Positions 51,615 to 60,076 are shown, counted from the first letter of the stretch. The stretch is 64,000 nt of DNA from Candidatus Poribacteria bacterium (GCA_026706025.1 JAPOZO010000050.1:62001-126000), one strand, 5' to 3'. Notes: generated by a model not told the origin, from the letters alone. Translations and numbers: made by a program.

Positions 51615-51729
51615 ACGGGGGCTCGCAAGGTGGATTTTCGGAGAAAGGACCTATTATTGAAGGCACATCATTTATTATCAAACTGGTGTAACTATAGTGT
51701 GTCACCAATACTGTAAAAGGGAATTTAAA

Positions 51730-53313
51730 ATGAAAAAGTCGATAACTCTCTACGCCATTTTACTGTCAATTTCGAGCCTATTCCTGTCAAATGGATTCGC
51801 CCAAGACGATACGCAATGGCAGTTACCTGAAGGTGTGAAAATGGACATTGGCAAAGGTGCGGCAAGTGACATCACCTTTACCCCAGATGGCACGCAATTT
51901 GCTGTCACTACCAATATTGGCATCTGGATATATGATGCGAAAACTGGTGCAGAAATCAGCGTGCTTAAGCAACTGGGTCGCGGTTACGGGAAAATAGCAT
52001 TTTCACCAGATGGGAACGTCCTCGCTTGTGCAACGGACAGTAATGGACGTGGAGAAGTTCAATTGTGGGACAAAGCTGCTGGACAACTTCTCACAACGCT
52101 ATCCTCACCTACGGGCATCTCCTCTCTATTTTTTTCTGAGGATGGCACGAAACTCGCCTGTGCAGGTTCTGTTGGGCGTGTTCATGTATGGGAGATTCGC
52201 CCCGAAACACCTCCCGCGCTTGTTACAGACATAAGATTATATTTTGAAAGTTGGAATGATTCTTGGCTAACTGAACTCTCACCAGACGGGCGTTTTCTTG
52301 CTATCACAATACTCAATTGGCAAGATAAAGACTTCTCAATCCAATTGTGGGATGGTCAGACCGGCGAACGCTTGCATGCTTTGACGGGTCATAAACGATC
52401 GGTCACTGCGCTAACATTTTCACCCGACAGCAAGACCTTAGTCAGTGGTGATGAATATGAAACACTTCGTGTGTGGGATACCGAATCCGGTAACCTACAA
52501 TCGACAATGCGGTGGCGGGGTCGCACTCCAACCCATGCGTTAGCATTTTCGCCGAAGGGTAGATTTCTTACCAGTGGACATGGTGATGGGGTTCGCTTGT
52601 GGCATTATACACTTGGCGAGGTGCAACCGTGGGATTATGCAATCGGTGCATATCAAAACATCATGGATTTAAAAGCACACAAAGATTATGTTTACAGATT
52701 CGCATTTTCGCCTGACGAATTGACGCTGCTCACTGTTAGTAAAGACGGCACTATTATCGCATGGAATACGACCACCGGTAACCAACGTTTTAGGTGCGAA
52801 GGTCACCAGCAAGGTATCCAGGTTTTAGTAAGTTACCAAAAGTTCCACGTCGTTGCTCACAATCTGGATGAGACTCAGAACCTCAAGGCTGAATGTAAAG
52901 CGTACCTCGGTGAAGGCGTACGACTCGCTGACTGGAACGACCTCCTCGCCTATTACCGAGAAGGCGGTTCAATGGCGAATTTCATCACCGAACTCAAAGT
53001 ACCGCTCGAGTATGGCAATCCCGAGGATATGGAAGCCATACCGAACACCGCCTACCGTATTTCAAGGAACGGCGCGCTGCGATGGCAAGGGGATCGCCAC
53101 TATTTCTTTGCGCGGCACGATCACGTCAAACGCGCAGATTTTTTAGCACACGACAACATCGACAATTACTTACTATCACTGGGTTCATGGTTCGGCAAGG
53201 GCGGTTTCGCACTCTGTTATGGGGACCTCAATAGCACAGAGCCACCGCCAGATCCTCCAGAACCACCAGAGGTCATTTTTTCACCCCTCGGAACTCAACT
53301 GCTCGATCAATGA
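51730..53313 (+). CDS. Secreted WD40-repeat protein 3 with distinct C-terminal domain
   Basis: 527 residues from the ATG at 51730 (AAAAGGGAA upstream; the frame is open 11 codons further with a GTG). Signal peptide MKKSITLYAILLSISSLFLS to NGFAQ, then the shared LPEGVKMDIGKGAASDITFT and WD40 blades to about residue 365. From VLVSYQKFHVVAHNLDETQN on (about 366-505) the sequence is no longer WD40: YLGEGVRLADWNDLLAYYRE, AYRISRNGALRWQGDRHYFF, SLGSWFGKGGFALCYGDLNS. A Pro-rich tail (EPPPDPPEPPE) closes it. The C-terminal domain matches no family I recognise and is absent from paralogs 1 and 2. Confidence 0.84.
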   Translation: MKKSITLYAILLSISSLFLSNGFAQDDTQWQLPEGVKMDIGKGAASDITFTPDGTQFAVTTNIGIWIYDAKTGAEISVLKQLGRGYGKIAFSPDGNVLACATDSNGRGEVQLWDKAAGQLLTTLSSPTGISSLFFSEDGTKLACAGSVGRVHVWEIRPETPPALVTDIRLYFESWNDSWLTELSPDGRFLAITILNWQDKDFSIQLWDGQTGERLHALTGHKRSVTALTFSPDSKTLVSGDEYETLRVWDTESGNLQSTMRWRGRTPTHALAFSPKGRFLTSGHGDGVRLWHYTLGEVQPWDYAIGAYQNIMDLKAHKDYVYRFAFSPDELTLLTVSKDGTIIAWNTTTGNQRFRCEGHQQGIQVLVSYQKFHVVAHNLDETQNLKAECKAYLGEGVRLADWNDLLAYYREGGSMANFITELKVPLEYGNPEDMEAIPNTAYRISRNGALRWQGDRHYFFARHDHVKRADFLAHDNIDNYLLSLGSWFGKGGFALCYGDLNSTEPPPDPPEPPEVIFSPLGTQLLDQ

Positions 53314-53394
53314 AACTAACGCAGAAAACCTTAATAATTGTAAATTGACTACAACCTATCCGATAAGTTGTGGGAGGAACTTCGTAAGTCTGGT

Positions 53395-54831
53395 TTACAT
53401 TTCCGCCAACTTCTTTTGGAGCCATCGTGTCATTGGGGCATATCCGGGATCGCAGACCTCAATGAAATGTCCGGGCAAGGGTTGACCGATCAACGCCTCA
53501 ACATCCCGTCGCCGTTCTGCGACAACTGTCGGATGATCACTCGCAACGTTTACCTTCTCCTCTGGGTCGTTCCGAGTATCAAAGAGTTCATCGCCTCTTT
53601 CATCGTTATAGCCTACAGACGTACAGAAGTTCCAGTGGTCATCGCGCACACTGACGCGTCCGCGTGCATTGCCCGTAGCAAAGCCAGCCCACCCCGTGAT
53701 AATCCGTTCACGGAGAGCCGCTTTCTCTTGTGTAACGAGTTGCCACATATCCTCACCATCCGTCCAACCGCACGGTATGCCAAGTTGATTCAGGAGCGTC
53801 GGCATTAGATCGTGATTCTGCACAAACGCGAAAATCTCCTTGTCGCTCGGTCCTTCAGGATGTCGGATCATCAAGTTTAGCTGCGTGTTGAAGGGGTGGA
53901 GCTTGTTCGCGCCCTTCCCGAAACTCCCGTGGTCGCGGAGTTGTGTGCCGTGGTCGGACATCAGCACAACCAATGTATCGTCTTTGATGTTCAATTGCTC
54001 TATTTTATCAAGCAGCACACCGACCCATTTATCGACAAAGGTAACCTCTCCGAGGTAGAGTGCCTCAATGCGGCGCAGTTCATCTTCCGTAGGACCGTCG
54101 CCTTCGTTTGCGCCGCCCGGTGTGATGAAATCTTTACCGGAATAGTCTGGGAAATAGATATCTGCGTAGGACTTCGGGGGATCCCAGGGTTCATGCGGAT
54201 CGAAACTATCCACCCATAAGAAGAAGGGACCGACAGTGTGATTATCTTCAAGCCAATCCGATGCAGCACGGAAGACGCGCGCGCAACTATAGTCATCTTC
54301 TGATTGCCGGTGGCGTTGCGACAATAGATAGTTAACGAGCCCGGCATGTCGTCGCCAGTTGAGCGGTTCACGGACATGTTTTCGGAGTTGTTCCTCAATC
54401 AACCTCGGATCACCGCTGTGCCAGTTATCGGATTCCTGTCCGCGGATGAAATCGAAATGTGCAAATCCGCGCGAGAAATTCATCGTCGGTTTGAACATGT
54501 GATACGTATCGGCAATCAAGGCAGTGAGGTAACCACGTTCCAGCAAAACCTCGGCAATCGTGTCCTGTTCAGGCGGAATCTTATGCCAGCCGGGTGCGTG
54601 GTGCCAATGTCCCCGCCGATCGAAATTATATCTCCACGGGAAACTCCGCATTCCTGTGAAGTTACCACGGCGTATCTGAAGTGTCGGTTGCCCCTCGCCA
54701 AATGCGCGTGTGAAACGGACAGACTCCGATGCGAGCGTGTCGAGGTTCGGGGTTTGCACGTGGCTATACTTTTTACCTTCACCGATGATGTCGGCGCGGA
54801 ACGTATCTAAACAGATACAGACAATATTCAT
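53395..54831 (-). CDS. Alkaline-phosphatase-superfamily protein (sulfatase-like, without Cys/Ser nucleophile)
   Basis: 478 residues with the sulfatase fold: metal-binding NIVCICLDTFRADIIGEG (Asp9), FFLWVDSFDPHEPWDPP, VVLMSDHGTQLRDHGSFGKG and NLMIRHPEG. The position of the sulfatase C/S-x-P-S-R motif reads T50-L-Q-I-R54-RGNFTG, so the formylglycine-forming Cys is replaced by Thr. Threonine nucleophiles occur in phosphodiesterase and phosphotransferase branches of the superfamily, so a phosphoester substrate is as likely as a sulfate ester. No signal peptide, so probably cytoplasmic. GGAGG overlaps the end of pyrF, 3 bp upstream. Confidence 0.85.
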   Translation of the reverse strand: MNIVCICLDTFRADIIGEGKKYSHVQTPNLDTLASESVRFTRAFGEGQPTLQIRRGNFTGMRSFPWRYNFDRRGHWHHAPGWHKIPPEQDTIAEVLLERGYLTALIADTYHMFKPTMNFSRGFAHFDFIRGQESDNWHSGDPRLIEEQLRKHVREPLNWRRHAGLVNYLLSQRHRQSEDDYSCARVFRAASDWLEDNHTVGPFFLWVDSFDPHEPWDPPKSYADIYFPDYSGKDFITPGGANEGDGPTEDELRRIEALYLGEVTFVDKWVGVLLDKIEQLNIKDDTLVVLMSDHGTQLRDHGSFGKGANKLHPFNTQLNLMIRHPEGPSDKEIFAFVQNHDLMPTLLNQLGIPCGWTDGEDMWQLVTQEKAALRERIITGWAGFATGNARGRVSVRDDHWNFCTSVGYNDERGDELFDTRNDPEEKVNVASDHPTVVAERRRDVEALIGQPLPGHFIEVCDPGYAPMTRWLQKKLAEM

Positions 54832-54834
54832 ATT

Positions 54835-55548
54835 TTAAGCCTCCTTCATTTCATCAAGGATCATTCCGGCAGCCTCTAATGGATCATCAGCCTCAATAAT
54901 AGGTCTACCGACGACAATGTAATCCGCGCCTCGACGGATCGCCTCTGCTGGTGTGGTAATTCGACGCTGGTCGCCAGTCTCCGCCCACTCCGGCCGGATT
55001 CCGGGTGTGACAATCAAAAAGTTATCGCCGCACGCTTTTCGGATTGGCTCAATCTCCAACGGCGATGCGACGACCCCGTCTAACCCTGCTTCTTGTGCCA
55101 ATTGTGCCAGATAGACAACCTGCTTTGTAAGTTGCCGTTCTGAACCGAAATTTCGCTGAAATCCGGTCTCATCAATGCTCGTCAGAATAGTCACGCCGAG
55201 CAGAATGGGTCTCGGAATATCTGCTTTGTATGCGGCATCATCTGCGCTGTTTCTTGCGGTTTGCATCATTTCAAATCCACCGGAGGCGTGCATGTTAATC
55301 ATGTTTGCGCCGTGTTTCGTCATCATGCCGACATCGCGTGCGACTGTATTCGGGATATCGTGGAATTTCAGATCAACAAAGACTTTATGTCCGTTCTGTT
55401 TGAACCAAGGAAAAGCTTCCACTCCAAGCGCACTGAACGCCTGAAAGCCCATCTTAAACCAACGGACTGTCTCAGCAAGTGTTGCAGATAACCAATCAAT
55501 CTCTTTACCATCATCCGTATCCAATGCGACGATTAATCTGTCTTTCAA
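54835..55548 (-). CDS. pyrF: Orotidine 5'-phosphate decarboxylase
   Basis: Final step of UMP synthesis. 237 residues. The start is TTG at 55548 with a full AAGGAGG four to five bases before it. Motifs: LIVALDTDDGKE at the N-terminus, the catalytic FVDLKFHDIPNTVARDVGMM (Asp/Lys/Asp array), LLGVTILTSIDE, IVTPGIRPEW and ADYIVVGRPIIEADDP binding the phosphate. A TIM-barrel enzyme, cytoplasmic. The sulfatase-like gene follows after 3 bp. Confidence 0.95.
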   Translation of the reverse strand: MKDRLIVALDTDDGKEIDWLSATLAETVRWFKMGFQAFSALGVEAFPWFKQNGHKVFVDLKFHDIPNTVARDVGMMTKHGANMINMHASGGFEMMQTARNSADDAAYKADIPRPILLGVTILTSIDETGFQRNFGSERQLTKQVVYLAQLAQEAGLDGVVASPLEIEPIRKACGDNFLIVTPGIRPEWAETGDQRRITTPAEAIRRGADYIVVGRPIIEADDPLEAAGMILDEMKEA

Positions 55549-55559
55549 TTTTCGCCTCC

Positions 55560-55967
55560 TTATTCGTGTTTAAGAGTATTGGTGTTTTCTGGATCTTGCG
55601 CTTCCGAGTAGCGAGTGGGACCGGATTTCGCGTTAGGGACCTGTTGTGCTCTACAGTTTTCAATATGCGCAGCCAGTTCTGGCATCTGTGTATGGTCATA
55701 TTTTTCAATAAGTAGGATAGCAAATTCCATCAATGGCGCGAAAATGTGATTTTCGTCATCACGCACGACATCGGTTAAGTCACCAAGCAGGACTACAAGG
55801 TGTTCGTAGTCGTCTTCAGTCACAGTCGGGATACTGTCGTCTTTACAAACACCAACTGCATGAATTAACACTTCTAAGGCTACCGCAAGTGACTGCGGAT
55901 TGCTATGCGGGTCGTGCTTCAACTCCACTCGCGATACGTCAGATATACGATGTTCTTCAGTTACCAT
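55560..55967 (-). CDS. Hypothetical protein with HigA-N-terminus-like segment
   Basis: 135 residues, GGAG at good distance before the ATG. The central part, VTEDDYEHLVVLLGDLTDVV to FAPLMEFAILLIEKYDH, recalls the N-terminal dimerisation region of HigA-type antitoxins (TEADYE..L..L..L......L..LIE.YE), but no helix-turn-helix domain follows and no toxin gene is adjacent. The C-terminus is polar and probably disordered. It ends 11 bp before pyrF. The similarity is weak and only suggestive. Confidence 0.65.
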   Translation of the reverse strand: MVTEEHRISDVSRVELKHDPHSNPQSLAVALEVLIHAVGVCKDDSIPTVTEDDYEHLVVLLGDLTDVVRDDENHIFAPLMEFAILLIEKYDHTQMPELAAHIENCRAQQVPNAKSGPTRYSEAQDPENTNTLKHE

Positions 55968-56143
55968 AATTTACTCCTCACATTTTTTAGTAATAGATTT
56001 CCCCTCTCAGGGTCTCCATTTATCAATCTATACCAATGGTTGAGTGCAGATCTGGTATTCGGATGCTGCTGGGCAAAATCCCGCAATAGTGTGTACGGAC
56101 CTGTATGCATTGATGCTTTATATTCGTTCGCTTACAATATTAT

Positions 56144-57640
56144 CTAAACCGGCACTTCTAAAACTTCGTCAACGATTCGGAGCGTCTCTCGATGCGCGTC
56201 TCCAATTTGCGTCTGGCAATTATAGATATTTAGATCAACTGCCTCAAGTTGCGCTTCAAAATTATCTATCATCCGATGAACTTCCACGGGAGAGGTACCG
56301 CCGAGGCTCTGATTATTCTGAATCGCTGACTCTGCATCCAAAACCTGTTTCAACTGCGAAATCGGTATATCAATATTTTTTTCTTTCAAGAGTTCCTGCG
56401 TGAGTTTCCAATCCGAAAAGGTTTTTCCGCGCTGTACCAACTCACCAACAAGCCATCCGACAATCTCGTGGCACTCCCGGAAACTGATCTGATGCTCTTT
56501 AACGAGATAGTTCGCCAACTCCGTTGCGGTCGCGAAATTCGCATTCGCCAATTCAGCCATCCGGTCTGTCTGGAAATCTGTCGTTTTGAGGAGTTCCGGT
56601 AGTAGACCGAGGCACGCCTTCACAACATCGAACGCCTCCCACAGGGGCGGTTTATCCTCTTGGAAATCACGGTTATACCCCATTGGCAAACCCTTGAGGT
56701 TCGTCAACAAGTCGAGCAATGCACCGTAGACGCGTCCGGTGCGCCCGCGTGTGAGTTCGGCGATGTCTGGATTCTTCTTCTGGGGCATGATGGAACTCCC
56801 GAAACTATACGCATCATCAAGCACCGCCATCCGAAATTCATAGGTCGTCCAGTAGACAATTTCTTCGCTGATTCTTGAGAGATTTGCCATCACGAGCGAT
56901 AACGCAAAAAGCACCTCGGCAATAAAATCTCGGCTGCTGATAACGTCAAGGGCGTGTTCGTGTGGTGCGTCAAAACCGAGTAGTTTCGTTGTCAATTCTC
57001 GGTCGATTGGGAAGGTCGTGCCAGCCAAGGCACATGCGCCGAGGGGGTTCATATTGGCGAGTGCATAAGCAGACTGCAGACGTTTCTGATCCCGCAAGAA
57101 CATACTGACATAAGCCGTCGCCCAGAAACCGAGACTGATCGGTTGCGCGTGCTGTGTATGCGTATACCCCGGCATTACGGTGTCGGCGTGTGCTTTCGCA
57201 ATTTGCAGGAAGGCTTCGCAGAGTGTGGAGAGTCCACGCTGGGTATTGAGAATCTCATCTCGGATGTAGAGATGGGCATCTACGAGTACCTGATCGTTAC
57301 GGGAACGCGCTGTGTGGAGTTTACCGCCGAACTCGCGTCCTGCGTTCTCAATCAGATACGATTCAACGTTCATGTGGACATCTTCTTTATTGGGATCAAG
57401 CACAAAATCGCCGTTTTGAAAATCCTCTTCCGCTTTGTGGAGCCACCGTAAAATCTCGCGTAGATCAGCATCGGAGATGATTTTTTGCCGAGCGAGCATA
57501 ATCGCGTGCGCTTGGCTCCCCCAAATATCGTATCCGATGAGGCGTGTGTCGGCTTCAATGGAGTGTGTGAAGGCTATAGTCTCTGTGGTGAGGTTTGTGC
57601 TAAAACGTCCACCCCAGAGTGTTTTTTTCGGTTTTCCCAT
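56144..57640 (-). CDS. argH: Argininosuccinate lyase
   Basis: Cleaves argininosuccinate to arginine and fumarate. 498 residues, slightly longer than the usual about 460. Motifs: LWGGRFSTNLTTETIAFTHS, NVESYLIENAG, HTARSRNDQVLVDAHLYIRD, PGYTHTQHAQPISLGFW and the fumarase/aspartase signature GSSIMPQKKNPDIAEL near residue 280. A complete tetrameric-type enzyme. It starts 6 bp after the stop of the chimeric toxin-antitoxin remnant, so the two share a transcript; no argG is in the window. Confidence 0.96.
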   Translation of the reverse strand: MGKPKKTLWGGRFSTNLTTETIAFTHSIEADTRLIGYDIWGSQAHAIMLARQKIISDADLREILRWLHKAEEDFQNGDFVLDPNKEDVHMNVESYLIENAGREFGGKLHTARSRNDQVLVDAHLYIRDEILNTQRGLSTLCEAFLQIAKAHADTVMPGYTHTQHAQPISLGFWATAYVSMFLRDQKRLQSAYALANMNPLGACALAGTTFPIDRELTTKLLGFDAPHEHALDVISSRDFIAEVLFALSLVMANLSRISEEIVYWTTYEFRMAVLDDAYSFGSSIMPQKKNPDIAELTRGRTGRVYGALLDLLTNLKGLPMGYNRDFQEDKPPLWEAFDVVKACLGLLPELLKTTDFQTDRMAELANANFATATELANYLVKEHQISFRECHEIVGWLVGELVQRGKTFSDWKLTQELLKEKNIDIPISQLKQVLDAESAIQNNQSLGGTSPVEVHRMIDNFEAQLEAVDLNIYNCQTQIGDAHRETLRIVDEVLEVPV

Positions 57641-57646
57641 ATTCCG

Positions 57647-57919
57647 TCAGTTTTCCGTTTTATCAAGCAAATCAAAAACCTCTGCTGCTACTGAATTTTG
57701 ATCCCATTCCGTCCAGACCCCATAGTCGTCATAAAAAATGATAGTTTCATGACGCGCCCGATATAAATCGTGAATAACCTGTTCAATATGAAGCAGCTCA
57801 TCGGTGCTTAAGTTCGGCAATGCTGCGATTATTTTTTGAATTGTCCGCATTTGGTAAAAAGTCTGTTGTGGGCTGTCCCGCATGAGCTCCGAGACGACAT
57901 TAGTGTCAAGAACAATCAT
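57647..57919 (-). CDS. Chimeric ORF: VapC (PIN) N-terminus fused to an antitoxin-like sequence
   Basis: 90 residues. MIVLDTNVVSELMRDSP is the start of VapC/FitB-type PIN toxins, including the first catalytic Asp, but it stops after about 16 residues. From MRTIQKIIAALPNLSTDELL on (residue 24) the sequence resembles a PIN-associated antitoxin, with IIFYDDYGVWTEWDQNSVAA and EVFDLLDKTE at the end. The remaining PIN acidic residues are absent, so it cannot be a nuclease. A deletion or recombination between two toxin-antitoxin modules is the simplest explanation. It sits 9 bp after a complete VapB-like gene and 6 bp before argH. Confidence 0.68.
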   Translation of the reverse strand: MIVLDTNVVSELMRDSPQQTFYQMRTIQKIIAALPNLSTDELLHIEQVIHDLYRARHETIIFYDDYGVWTEWDQNSVAAEVFDLLDKTEN

Positions 57920-57928
57920 GGTTGGTAT

Positions 57929-58177
57929 TTAGTCAAAGCGAGGTGGTTCTCGTGCCGGTTCCCGTTGGGGTATCTCAAGTTCCACTCCACCAAAAGGTTT
58001 GAACAGTTCGTGGATCGCCGTTCCCAGATTTTGTGATGGAATTTCGTGATCAGAAGAGACATTTCGCGTCTCTGCATCTTGAAGATAAACGAGATAATCA
58101 ACAGCAGATTTGAGCCTTTCGGTAGAAAGTTGTCTGATTAACGTAACTGCTTGCTGTTGTAAATCAACTTTTCGCAT
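57929..58177 (-). CDS. VapB/DUF2281-type antitoxin
   Basis: 82 residues. ERLKSAVDYLVYLQD near residues 20-35 is the helical hallmark of short antitoxin/DUF2281-like proteins, and the C-terminal GGVELEIPQREPAREPPRFD fits the toxin-binding tails of PIN-toxin partners. AAGGAG lies 9-10 bases before the ATG at 58177. The gene that should encode its toxin begins 9 bp downstream but keeps only its first 16 codons, so this antitoxin appears orphaned. Confidence 0.75.
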   Translation of the reverse strand: MRKVDLQQQAVTLIRQLSTERLKSAVDYLVYLQDAETRNVSSDHEIPSQNLGTAIHELFKPFGGVELEIPQREPAREPPRFD

Positions 58178-58194
58178 GATATATGTCTCCTTTG

Positions 58195-59049
58195 CTACGT
58201 AACTTGTGGTGGACGGCGTATTGACATCGGTTGGATAATCTTACGTTGGTCTGGGGTCAACCGCGCCAACAATTCATCTGAATGCGGATAGTCGAATCGT
58301 TCACGGACATATCTCGGAGAGTAACGATAAACGATTGATCTGCGATACCCCTCATTTGTTCGCTCCGCCGACCCGTGCGTAATCGCGTCTGTGAACATGA
58401 CGACATCGCCCGCCTTGAGATAGATTTCCTGTGTCGCGAAGGCTGTCCCTGCCGGTTTCCCGGTCACACCGTCATAGACCATACCTTTCCCGTTCTGCTT
58501 TAAACGCGGGTGTATCTCTGTGCATTTATGGCTCCCTGGGACGAGTACCGGTGCGCCATCACCCGGCCCAATGTCGTTGAGTGCCATGAGAACGTTAATC
58601 TGTCCTACCATCCATTCGCCAGTATTCTCCTGCCGGAATGTCAGGTAACTCAACGGAACATGCCCACCGCAGTGGATATGAATGAAACCACCGGGGCCGC
58701 GGACATTGAGGAAATTCTCGTGGATCGAAAGCCCATTGACTTCATGGATGTATTTCCGAACAAGCCCGATCCACGCGGGATGGTCGATTAACTTCTGAAA
58801 AACATCGCCGCCCTCAATGATATTCTGGAAATTCACACCGTTCTCGATGTTGTAGGTATGCGTCTCAATATTGCCGATCCAACGTGGAATCCGTTTATCC
58901 TCTGTATTTTCTTCCCAAGGTTGTTCAACGTAAGCCCAATGTGCGTCGATCCACACGTTCATCTTATCCAGATCGTCTTTCGAGATGGCGTTCTCCAAAA
59001 TGAGATAGCCTTGTAGGTCAAACAGATAATCTTGTATCTCTTGATCCAT
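58195..59049 (-). CDS. Phytanoyl-CoA dioxygenase (PhyH) family protein
   Basis: Fe(II)/2-oxoglutarate-type cupin, 284 residues. YLFDLQGYLILENAISKDDL at the N-terminus and ALNDIGPGDGAPVLVPGSHK (about 156-175) are typical of PhyH-like proteins. The distal metal ligand is His225 in FTDAITHGSAER and a 2-oxoglutarate-binding Arg is at 236/237. The proximal site reads H124-I-H126-C-G-G-H130, so the usual H-x-D is H-x-G. Substrate unknown; PhyH-like genes are often numerous in Poribacteria-like genomes. GGAG precedes the ATG. Preceded on the same strand by the ThuA-like gene. Confidence 0.86.
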   Translation of the reverse strand: MDQEIQDYLFDLQGYLILENAISKDDLDKMNVWIDAHWAYVEQPWEENTEDKRIPRWIGNIETHTYNIENGVNFQNIIEGGDVFQKLIDHPAWIGLVRKYIHEVNGLSIHENFLNVRGPGGFIHIHCGGHVPLSYLTFRQENTGEWMVGQINVLMALNDIGPGDGAPVLVPGSHKCTEIHPRLKQNGKGMVYDGVTGKPAGTAFATQEIYLKAGDVVMFTDAITHGSAERTNEGYRRSIVYRYSPRYVRERFDYPHSDELLARLTPDQRKIIQPMSIRRPPQVT

Positions 59050-59093
59050 GTTCTGTCTCCTGAGCCAGTAGGTGCGGTTGAATGAAGCTGCAC

Positions 59094-59897
59094 TTACAGA
59101 TATGCGTCCAATTCCGCTTCCGTCGGTGTCGGTGTCGAGATACCGCCTTCAGGGATTTCTAACTTGGCTGTCCATACGATTGCGTTGAGAATGAGTTTAC
59201 GGATCTGGTCATCTGCCCAATTGCTGTGGAGATGCCCACCAGTAAACCCGAACCCGCGCCCACCATCTGGACGCTCTACACACCATCCTAAGTGCTGCGG
59301 TTCACCATTCGCAACGGATGCGCGGACGTGCGGGTTCCCGCTATGGGGTCCGTCGGGTCTTTCAAGTGTTGATTCAGGTGCGATTGCGCTCAATAGCGGT
59401 GTCACACCCTGCATATTCTCACGGAAACGCATGTGATAATACCACTCGTCTTCGAGTGAGAACGGTTCCAACCCTTGCGTTATCGGGTGTTCAGGAAATC
59501 CGGTAAATGTTGCTGTCCAATACGGGTTGACCGAAAGATGTGTTTCAAAGTAACCGCCGATCCAGTCCAAGAAACGATCTCCGGGTTCACCTTTCGGCAC
59601 TTCGACTGCATAATGCAACATCGCAAGTCCAACGCCTTGATCTATCAGTTCAGAGATCTGTTCAAGGTGCGGAATGCTAAGGTGTCGGGCACCACCATCA
59701 GAATAAACAATGATTGCATCTGTATCAGCGAAAGTTGCCGGATCCTCGGGCCAGCCCTGAGAGACCACGGCTTCCACACCTTCAACATGTTTGTTCAATA
59801 GATCCGCGAAAAGTGCGCATCCAGCGGGATGCTCATGCGAACCGCTGCCATGACTCGCGCTCCCTGCCACCATAACAATTCGAGACTTTTTCGACAT
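59094..59897 (-). CDS. ThuA-like (trehalose utilisation) domain protein
   Basis: 267 residues with the class-I-glutamine-amidotransferase-like ThuA fold: VMVAGSASHGSGSHEHPAGC at the N-terminus, DAIIVYSDGGARHLSIPHLE, GVGLAMLHYAVEVPKGEPGD, DEWYYHMRFRENMQGVTPLL, and GRGFGFTGGHLHSNWADDQI near the end. ThuA-domain proteins are common beside sugar dehydrogenases, but their chemistry is not established. GAGGAG is well placed before the ATG. Lies 44 bp upstream of the PhyH-like gene on the same strand, probably an operon. Confidence 0.87.
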   Translation of the reverse strand: MSKKSRIVMVAGSASHGSGSHEHPAGCALFADLLNKHVEGVEAVVSQGWPEDPATFADTDAIIVYSDGGARHLSIPHLEQISELIDQGVGLAMLHYAVEVPKGEPGDRFLDWIGGYFETHLSVNPYWTATFTGFPEHPITQGLEPFSLEDEWYYHMRFRENMQGVTPLLSAIAPESTLERPDGPHSGNPHVRASVANGEPQHLGWCVERPDGGRGFGFTGGHLHSNWADDQIRKLILNAIVWTAKLEIPEGGISTPTPTEAELDAYL

Positions 59898-60047
59898 ATT
59901 TTACTCCTCTGTTTGGAATATCTATCAGTTTATCACATCTCACGTCTTTTTGCCAAAACTTTTTGCTAAATAGCAATCAACTGTCAGCCATTAGTACTCA
60001 GTTCCATTCGTTTTGATTAGCGTGTATACTAACCGTAAAAGAAAATA

Positions 60048-60076
60048 TTGACAAACCTCAAAAGACGGACTAAAAT
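60048..60076 (+). promoter_or_regulatory. Sigma-70-type promoter of the amidohydrolase gene
   Basis: TTGACA (60048-60053), 17 bp, TAAAAT (60071-60076), 34 bp before the ATG at 60111. Perfect -35 and a one-change -10. Confidence 0.8.
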
